A stretch of DNA of 64,000 bases, from the NCBI RefSeq assembly GCF_016907255.1, contig NZ_JAFBBQ010000001.1, positions 1,984,001-2,048,000 of the forward strand, written 5' to 3'. This stretch comes from Microbacterium keratanolyticum. GTDB lineage: Bacteria > Actinomycetota > Actinomycetes > Actinomycetales > Microbacteriaceae. Under the pieces are notes generated by a model. That model made no database searches and was not told the origin of the DNA. It worked only from the letters and a program-made list of their open reading frames with translations. Shown piece by piece: positions 58,859-64,000 of this stretch. The translations under genes and the position numbers were made by a program. The stretch's first letter is position 1. Each line of letters starts with the position of its first letter.

Positions 58859-59461
58859 ATGGCGGTACGCACACCAGATCCCGATCCGTCCGACTCCGGC
58901 GACGAGCTTCCCGAGTTCGGCAGCGACGGCGTCTCCGACGCCAGCAACCCGGGTTGGCTCAGCGAGTTCGAGCTCGCCGAGGCCCGTCGACGACTGCCCA
59001 TGCTGTACGTCGAGGCCGTCCCGGTGCGCACGGACGGATCCGGGCAGGTGACCGATATCGGCATCCTGCTGCGGGCGACCCCGTTGGGTGAGATGAAGCG
59101 GACGATCGTGTCGGGGCGCGTGCGATTCGGTGAGACCGTGCGTGATGCGCTCTTCCGCCACCTCGAGAACGACCTCGGACCGATGGCCTTCCCGCTGCTT
59201 CCGGCATCGCCCGCCCCGTTCACGGTCGCCGAGTATTTCCCGCTTCCCGGAGTCAGCGCGTTCCACGACGACCGCCAGCACGCGGTGTCACTCGCGTTCA
59301 TCGTGCCGGTCACCGGCACCTGCGAGCCACGGCAGGACGCGCTCGAGGTCACCTGGTTCTCGCCGGAGGAAGCGGTGTCGGATGCGCTCGCCGCAGAGAT
59401 GGAGGGCGGCCGCGGTGCGCTCGTGCGTCAGGCGGTCGCGCACCTCGGCCTCATCCGCTGA
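58859..59461 (+). CDS. NUDIX-like DUF4916 family protein
   Basis: 200 residues. A disordered acidic head (about 1-30) precedes an alpha/beta domain similar to NUDIX hydrolases (DUF4916): L-Y-V-E-A-V-P-V, V-S-G-R-V-R-F-G-E-T-V-R-D-A-L-F-R-H-L-E-N-D-L-G. In a true NUDIX box G-x5-E-x7-R-E-U-x-E-E-x-G, the R-E-x-x-E-E core is needed; here it is R-H-L-E-N-D, so pyrophosphatase activity is doubtful. The message may be leaderless (TAGAAC six bases upstream). It is divergent from the hydrolase and converges on the aldolase gene. Confidence 0.82.
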   Translation: MAVRTPDPDPSDSGDELPEFGSDGVSDASNPGWLSEFELAEARRRLPMLYVEAVPVRTDGSGQVTDIGILLRATPLGEMKRTIVSGRVRFGETVRDALFRHLENDLGPMAFPLLPASPAPFTVAEYFPLPGVSAFHDDRQHAVSLAFIVPVTGTCEPRQDALEVTWFSPEEAVSDALAAEMEGGRGALVRQAVAHLGLIR

Positions 59462-59479
59462 CAGCGGACGTCGCGACGC

Positions 59480-60544
59480 TCAGGCCGTGAGGCGCGCCAC
59501 TTCGGCGACGAGCGCATCGATGTCGGACTCCTGCGTGTCGAAGCTGCACATCCAGCGCACCTCGTTGCGTGCGGCATCCCAGTCGTAGAAGCGGAACTTC
59601 TCGCGCAGCGCATCCGCGACGCCGTCGGGGAGTGTGGCGAAGACGCCGTTGGACTGCGTGGCCTGCGTGAAGCCGACGCCGTTGATCGTGCCGGCGGCGA
59701 TGCCCTCTTCGAGCTCGCGGCGCAGGCGTGCGGCCATGGCATTCGCGTGGCTCGCGTTGCGCAGCCAGAGGTCGCCCTCGAGCAGAGCGATGAGCTGGGC
59801 CGAGACGAAGCGCATCTTCGACGCGAGCTGCATGTTGAACTTGCGCGAGTAGCGCAGACCGTCGGATGCCTCGGGATTGAGGACCACGATCGCCTCGCCG
59901 AGCATCGCGCCGTTCTTCGTGCCGCCGTAGCTGAGAACGTCGACGCCCGCGTCGGTGGTGACGGCGCGCAGCGGCAGGTCGAGCGCGGCGGCGGCGTTGG
60001 AGAGGCGCGCACCGTCGAGGTGCAGCTTCATGCCCCGCTCGTGCGCGTGATCCGCCAGGGCGCGGATCTCATCGACCGTGTAGAGAGTGCCGAGTTCGGT
60101 GGACTGCGTGATCGAGACGACGAGCGGCTGAGCGCGGTGCTCGTCGCCCCAGCCCCAGGCCTCCTGATCGACGAGCTCGGGCGTGAGCTTGCCGTCATCA
60201 GTGGGAACGTTGAGAATCTTGAAGGCGCCGATGCGCTCGGGGGCGCCGCCCTCGTCGACGTTGATGTGTGCGGTGGACGCGGCGATCACCGCGCCCCAGC
60301 GGGGGAGCATCGACTGAATGCCGGTGACATTGGCCCCGGTGCCGTTGAAGACGGGGAAGGCCTCGGCGTCCTCGCCGAAGTGCTGCTGGAAGACCTCCTG
60401 CAGTCGGGCCGTGTAGACGTCGCCGCCGTAAGCGCCCTGGTGGCCGTCATTGGCCGCCGCGATCGCCGCGAGCACCTCGGGGTGGATGCCGGAGTAGTTG
60501 TCTGATGCGAAGCCTCGTAGGCCGCTGTCATGCAGTGGGGTCAC
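59480..60544 (-). CDS. ltaE: low-specificity L-threonine aldolase
   Basis: 354 residues of the PLP-dependent beta-eliminating-lyase fold. F-A-S-D-N-Y-S-G-I-H-P, the K-L-H-L-D-G-A-R-L-S-N motif and the cofactor lysine in S-Y-G-G-T-K-N-G are diagnostic. It cleaves threonine to glycine and acetaldehyde. It starts with GTG after a leaderless -10. Confidence 0.93.
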   Translation of the reverse strand: MTPLHDSGLRGFASDNYSGIHPEVLAAIAAANDGHQGAYGGDVYTARLQEVFQQHFGEDAEAFPVFNGTGANVTGIQSMLPRWGAVIAASTAHINVDEGGAPERIGAFKILNVPTDDGKLTPELVDQEAWGWGDEHRAQPLVVSITQSTELGTLYTVDEIRALADHAHERGMKLHLDGARLSNAAAALDLPLRAVTTDAGVDVLSYGGTKNGAMLGEAIVVLNPEASDGLRYSRKFNMQLASKMRFVSAQLIALLEGDLWLRNASHANAMAARLRRELEEGIAAGTINGVGFTQATQSNGVFATLPDGVADALREKFRFYDWDAARNEVRWMCSFDTQESDIDALVAEVARLTA

Positions 60545-60550
60545 CAGATC

Positions 60551-60556
60551 AGCCTA
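60551..60556 (-). promoter_or_regulatory. -10 element TAGGCT, leaderless start
   Basis: On the minus strand, TAGGCT ends six bases before the GTG at 60544. The next gene's leaderless promoter points the other way 74 bases on. Confidence 0.5.
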
Positions 60557-60629
60557 GTTCGGGATGCTGACATCCGGCCTCGTTCGCCGTGCGCGGCATC
60601 CGCCACTATCCAATGTCCGAACCCCGAAC

Positions 60630-60635
60630 TACCCT
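60630..60635 (+). promoter_or_regulatory. -10 element TACCCT, leaderless start
   Basis: TACCCT ends six bases before the GTG at 60642. Confidence 0.5.
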
Positions 60636-60641
60636 TTTCCT

Positions 60642-62117
60642 GTGAACCAGGACGCACCGCATCCGTCCGCAGGTGAGGCTTCGCTTCCCCCTGCGGTGTC
60701 CACAGGCACGCACTCGATGCGCAGCTTCATCCAGGTGCTCATCAACACGGCGGTCGCCAACCTGACGACGAGCTTCCTCTGGTTCGGTCTGACGTTCTGG
60801 GTGTACCTCGAGACCGAGAACGTGATGGCGACCGGCATCGTCGGCGGTGCCTACATGCTGCTGATCGCGCTCTTCGCGATGGTGTTCGGCACCTTCGTCG
60901 ATCGCCATCGCAAGCGGGCCGTCTTCGTACTGTCGAGTGCGGTGACGGCCGTCGCGTTCGTGCTCGCACTGCTGCTGTACTTCTGGCAGCCCGAATCTGC
61001 ACTCCTCGATTTCGGCGGTCCGTGGTTCTGGCTGTTCGCGGGTGTCATCCTGCTCGGGGCGGTCGTCGAGCAGATGCGCAACATCGCCCTGTCGACGACG
61101 GTCACGCTGCTGGTTCCCGTCGAACGTCATGCGAACGCGAACGGGCTGGTCGGCACGGTGCAGGGCGTCGCCTTCATCGCGACGAGTGTGTTCAGCGGTC
61201 TCTCGATCGGCTTCCTGGGGATGCAGGGCACGCTTCTCATCGCGGTCGCGCTCACGGTGGTCTCGCTCGTGCACATCCTGTTCGTACAGATCCCCGAGAA
61301 GTCGCCGGAGGTCGATCCGGACGCTCCGTCCGCTCTGGACTTCCGAGGAAGCGTCTCTGCGATCCGTGCTGTGCCGGGCCTCTTCGTGCTGCTGTTCTTC
61401 GCGATGTTCAACAACTTCATCGGCGGCGTGTACATGGCGCTCATGGACCCCTACGGTCTTGAGCTCATGCCCGTGCAGTGGTGGGGAATCGTGTTCGGGG
61501 TCGCGTCGACAGGTTTCGTGATCGGCGGCATCGTGGTCGCCGCTCGCGGACTCGGACGCAATCCGATCCGCACGATGCTCTCACTCGTGATGGTCATGGG
61601 CGTGCTGGGCGCGCTTTTCACGATCCGTGACTGGTGGTGGGTCTACGCCCTCGGCATCTGGGTGTACATGATGCTGATCCCCGCAATCGAGGCGGCCGAG
61701 CAGACCGTGATCCAGAAGGCGGTTCCCTACGAGCGTCAGGGGCGCGTATTCGGTCTCGCATCCGCGATGGAGGCGTCCGCTGCGCCCGTCACGGCCTTCC
61801 TGATCGCGCCGCTCGCGCAGTACGTGATCATCCCGCATGTGGAGTCTCCTGCGGGAGTCGCCCAGTGGTCCTGGCTGGTCGGCGAGGGCGACGCCCGCGG
61901 TATCGCGGTCATCTTCTTCTTCGCTGGACTGGCGACGATCGCGCTGGGCGCGATCGCCTTCACGACGAAGGCGTATCGACGCTTGAGTGCACTGTTCGTG
62001 GAAGAGAAGCAGGCGGATTCCCAGCATGAGGGTCGCCCGGTGGGCTCACCCGAGCCGGTCGCTACCCACTCCGTTCAGGCCGCGGACGAGGACGGTCCCG
62101 ATATATTGTCCAGGTGA
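60642..62117 (+). CDS. MFS transporter
   Basis: 491 residues, about twelve membrane helices, with the MFS loop 2-3 motif G-T-F-V-D-R-H-R-K-R. The head (about 25 residues) and the C-terminal tail of about 40 residues are polar. The W-F-G-L-T-F-W-V-Y-L-E-T start and the central loop are those of the MFS_3 (enterobactin exporter EntS-like / macrolide) group; the substrate is unknown. I take GTG 60642; the frame extension upstream is unlikely because the promoter lies inside it. The stop overlaps the next gene's GTG. Confidence 0.88.
   Translation: MNQDAPHPSAGEASLPPAVSTGTHSMRSFIQVLINTAVANLTTSFLWFGLTFWVYLETENVMATGIVGGAYMLLIALFAMVFGTFVDRHRKRAVFVLSSAVTAVAFVLALLLYFWQPESALLDFGGPWFWLFAGVILLGAVVEQMRNIALSTTVTLLVPVERHANANGLVGTVQGVAFIATSVFSGLSIGFLGMQGTLLIAVALTVVSLVHILFVQIPEKSPEVDPDAPSALDFRGSVSAIRAVPGLFVLLFFAMFNNFIGGVYMALMDPYGLELMPVQWWGIVFGVASTGFVIGGIVVAARGLGRNPIRTMLSLVMVMGVLGALFTIRDWWWVYALGIWVYMMLIPAIEAAEQTVIQKAVPYERQGRVFGLASAMEASAAPVTAFLIAPLAQYVIIPHVESPAGVAQWSWLVGEGDARGIAVIFFFAGLATIALGAIAFTTKAYRRLSALFVEEKQADSQHEGRPVGSPEPVATHSVQAADEDGPDILSR
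62102..62107 (+). promoter_or_regulatory. -10 element TATATT inside the MFS gene end
   Basis: TATATT ends six bases before the GTG at 62114 and lies within the last codons of the MFS gene. It allows the lipoprotein to be made independently of the transporter, despite the GTGA overlap. Confidence 0.6.
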
Positions 62118-62707
62118 AGATTCGATACGTAACCGCTCTTGCACTCGGCTCCCTGCTGGTTCTGACGGGCTGCGCCGCTCAGGCGCCGCAGCGCCCCGCA
62201 GATCCAGACGGGGCTACCGATGCCGTCGCCGCTTCCGAGGGCGATGCGACCTCCGGGGCATCCGCCCTGGCATCGATCACCAGTTGCGACCAGGTCGCAG
62301 ATGCCGTCGCCCCGTTCATCGAGAACCTCGTTCCCATGGAAGACAACGCCGTCGACGAGTGGGGTGTGACCTGCTCGTGGGAGGCTGCGGAAGACGAGAC
62401 CGACTTCGCCAACAACCGTTCCGTCGAGGTGGGCATCGCTCCCAACGAGTCCGGCACGCCGATGCCAGATCCGTCGCTCGTCACGGCGATGGACGGCGGG
62501 GCGCTCATCGAAGACGCCTGGGTGTCCGACAACGACGGCGTCGCCTTCTCGCTGACCATGGGCATCGCCGTCGCCGGGGTTACCGCGACGACGGTCTGGT
62601 TCCCCGGCTTCCAGGCGAACATCACCGGCGGCACCTGGGGCGACTACCCGGCGCTGGACGGCCCCGCCGCCGTCCAGATCGTGAAGACCCTGCTCCCGAA
62701 CCCCTAG
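62114..62707 (+). CDS. lipoprotein, function unknown
   Basis: 197 residues. A signal peptide ends in the lipobox L-T-G-C with Cys20. The mature part has an Ala/Asp-rich linker and a compact domain with two further cysteines (S-C-D-Q and T-C-S-W) likely joined by a disulfide, plus W-F-P-G-F-Q-A-N. I recognise no family. It overlaps the MFS stop by four bases but has its own strong -10. A terminator follows at once. Confidence 0.78.
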   Translation: MKIRYVTALALGSLLVLTGCAAQAPQRPADPDGATDAVAASEGDATSGASALASITSCDQVADAVAPFIENLVPMEDNAVDEWGVTCSWEAAEDETDFANNRSVEVGIAPNESGTPMPDPSLVTAMDGGALIEDAWVSDNDGVAFSLTMGIAVAGVTATTVWFPGFQANITGGTWGDYPALDGPAAVQIVKTLLPNP

Positions 62708-62712
62708 TCCGC

Positions 62713-62746
62713 GAGTGTGCCCCTCCACTGTCAGAGGGGCACACTC
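62713..62746. terminator. bidirectional terminator hairpin
   Basis: A 13-base perfect stem (GAGTGTGCCCCTC with GAGGGGCACACTC) and an eight-base loop fill the gap between two convergent genes. Confidence 0.85.
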
Positions 62747-62756
62747 CGCATCATTG

Positions 62757-63536
62757 TCAGCTGCTGCGGCGGATCGCCCGCACGCCGACGATGAGGCCCA
62801 CGGCCGCGACCGCCACTGCCGCGAGCCATCCCCACAGCACCGTGATGTCGGCGAGGTCTCCTGCGAACAGTGCGCGTTCGGCCTGCACGATCCAGTTGAC
62901 CGGATTGACGGCGGCGACTCCGCGCATCCACTCAGGCGCGGCGTCCAGAGGCAGCAGCATCCCCGAGAGGATCAGCAAGGGGAAGATCAGCATCTGCTGC
63001 ACGCCCCAGAACAGCCATTCGCGCTCTTTCGAGGCGATCGCCAGCGCGTAGGACAGTGAGCCGAGCCCGATGCCGAACACCGCCAGCAGCGCCAGGCCGA
63101 TCACGAGTCCGAGCGGGTTGACCGCGAATCCGAATGTCCAGGCGATCGCCACGATCACGAGTGCCTGGATCACGATCGGCGCGACCTCCTTGAGCGCACG
63201 ACCCGTGAGCAGCGAGGAGCGGGCGAGAGGGGCGACCAGCGTGCGCTCGTGCGAGCCGGTCATCATCTCGTACTGCAGGTTCGAGCCCGTGGCACCGGTG
63301 CCGAAGAGCACGATCATGACGAGCACCCCGGGGACGAACCAGGCGAGGGTCTCCGCGGGCGGCTCTCCTGAGCTTCCGATCAGCAGCGGTCCGAAAAGCC
63401 CCAGGAAGACGAGCGGCTGCAGAAGGCTGAAGATCATCGTGAACGGATCGCGCAGCACCGGCTTGAGCTCGCGGGTGAGGACGTTCCTGGTATCGCGCAG
63501 CAGGTGCGGACGCACGAGCGTGTCGGGGGTGGTCAT
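62757..63536 (-). CDS. ABC-2 exporter permease (DrrB-like)
   Basis: 259 residues, about six membrane helices. The ABC-2 membrane pattern is present: a cytosolic head R-D-P-F-T-M-I-F-S-L-L-Q-P, F-V-P-G-V-L-V-M, the amphipathic loop G-S-H-E-R-T-L-V-A-P-L, and L-L-I-L-S-G-M-L-L-P-L-D. DrrB-type permeases export hydrophobic drugs or lipids. The ATG overlaps the ATPase stop by four bases. Confidence 0.9.
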   Translation of the reverse strand: MTTPDTLVRPHLLRDTRNVLTRELKPVLRDPFTMIFSLLQPLVFLGLFGPLLIGSSGEPPAETLAWFVPGVLVMIVLFGTGATGSNLQYEMMTGSHERTLVAPLARSSLLTGRALKEVAPIVIQALVIVAIAWTFGFAVNPLGLVIGLALLAVFGIGLGSLSYALAIASKEREWLFWGVQQMLIFPLLILSGMLLPLDAAPEWMRGVAAVNPVNWIVQAERALFAGDLADITVLWGWLAAVAVAAVGLIVGVRAIRRSS

Positions 63537-64000
63537 GAGCGGACTCCTGTCTCGGTGATGGCAGCGGGGACGGTGATGGTCGTGGCGTCGGATGCCGAAT
63601 CGACGGGCGCGGCATCGCCGCCCTCGCCCGCCTCCCGCAGCGTGCGTCCAGTGAGGGCGAGGAAGACGTCATCGAGAGTCGGCGGAACGCCGGTCGCGCG
63701 AACGACGCGGACATCCGCGGCATCCAGTTCCCGCAGCACGACGGGCAGCAGACGGGCTCCGTCCTGCGCCGTCAGCGACAATGACGTCCCGTCGATCGTG
63801 ATCTCGCCAGGGGTGAGGCGGCTCACGATGGTGTGTGCGTGCGCGGCCTCCGCCGCATCCGCGAAGCCGAACGTCAGCACGTCGCCGGCGAGCTGCGCCT
63901 TCAGCGCTGCGGCGTCGTCGTCGGCGATGATGCGGCCGCGATCCATGACCATGACTCGTTCGGCGTAGCGGTCGGCCTCTTCGAGATAGTGCGTCGTGAG
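63533..64000 (-). CDS. ABC exporter ATPase (DrrA-like), C-terminal part
   Basis: 155 residues are inside the window; the 5' part with the P-loop lies beyond 64000. It begins in T-T-H-Y-L-E-E-A-D, the switch-His motif of DrrA-type ATPases, followed by R-V-M-V-M-D-R-G-R-I-I-A and the C-terminal DUF4162 domain ending in P-P-T-L-D-D-V-F-L-A-L-T-G-R. It powers the permease of the next gene. Confidence 0.9.
   Translation of the reverse strand, partial: LTTHYLEEADRYAERVMVMDRGRIIADDDAAALKAQLAGDVLTFGFADAAEAAHAHTIVSRLTPGEITIDGTSLSLTAQDGARLLPVVLRELDAADVRVVRATGVPPTLDDVFLALTGRTLREAGEGGDAAPVDSASDATTITVPAAITETGVRS

Overview
The window is 64 kb of very GC-rich, gene-dense DNA. Codon use, the high density of regulators and ABC importers, the 4-base ATGA/GTGA start-stop overlaps and many apparently leaderless promoters all point to an actinobacterium. 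The gene content (sialic-acid Sat/Sia-type importer, DUF6325/SHOCT genes, Lhr-Nei, DUF4916) fits Microbacteriaceae, most likely Microbacterium or a close relative. That genus call is an inference from family content; I see no rRNA or tRNA gene to anchor it. It reads as ordinary chromosome: no transposase, integrase, phage gene, CRISPR array or replication origin was seen, and no gene-free stretch exceeds about 270 bases.

Layout. 1-4.0 kb: small household and unknown genes (SUKH-like fragment, two DUF202 membrane proteins, an orphan formylglycine-generating enzyme, an S4 RNA-binding protein, DUF1877, a membrane-anchored esterase). 4.1-14.0 kb: a sialic-acid uptake and breakdown operon (importer, NanA, NanK, NanE, DUF4862) divergent from its GntR/FCD regulator, with overlapping promoters and a perfect palindrome between them. 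14.0-18.8 kb: TetR regulator and metallo-beta-lactamase-fold hydrolase facing away from tandem operators, an NCS1 permease/cysteine-hydrolase pair, and an M18 aminopeptidase. 18.8-22.8 kb: tryptophan-to-anthranilate (kynurenine) operon in which an amidohydrolase occupies the slot expected for the formamidase, closed by a PaaX-type regulator. 22.9-26.1 kb: sulfurtransferase, a ykkC-class (guanidine-I-like) riboswitch with a DMT transporter, small genes.

26.1-33.5 kb: phosphonate import (phnD, phnC, fused phnE) with a flavin oxidoreductase, a PhnX-like HAD hydrolase and a zinc alcohol dehydrogenase, divergent from a HutC-type regulator. 33.5-40.2 kb: transporters and single enzymes (EamA, nitronate monooxygenase, PurU, CPA2 antiporter, class-I glutamine amidotransferase), a LysR effector domain lacking its DNA-binding half, and a hexapeptide-repeat protein. 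40.3-46.6 kb: the Lhr helicase / EI24 membrane protein / Nei glycosylase operon. 46.7-49.6 kb: a membrane-anchored unknown and an ABC-F protein with a long structured leader. 49.6-58.1 kb: a locus centred on a large LAL (MalT-like LuxR) regulator, with a four-gene unknown operon, a HerA-like ATPase and a SulP transporter; two of its divergent intergenic regions share a roughly 50-base element carrying an inverted GGATGA pair. 58.1-64 kb: hydrolase, NUDIX-like protein, threonine aldolase, MFS transporter with a coupled lipoprotein, and the start of a DrrAB-like ABC exporter cut by the window end.

Together the catabolic blocks let the cell take nitrogen, carbon or phosphorus from sialic acid, tryptophan/kynurenine and phosphonates, each under its own local repressor. 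The points most worth testing are the amidohydrolase in the kynurenine operon, the LAL-centred locus with its shared promoter element, the riboswitch-DMT exporter pair, and the phosphonate branch built on uncharacterised enzymes.
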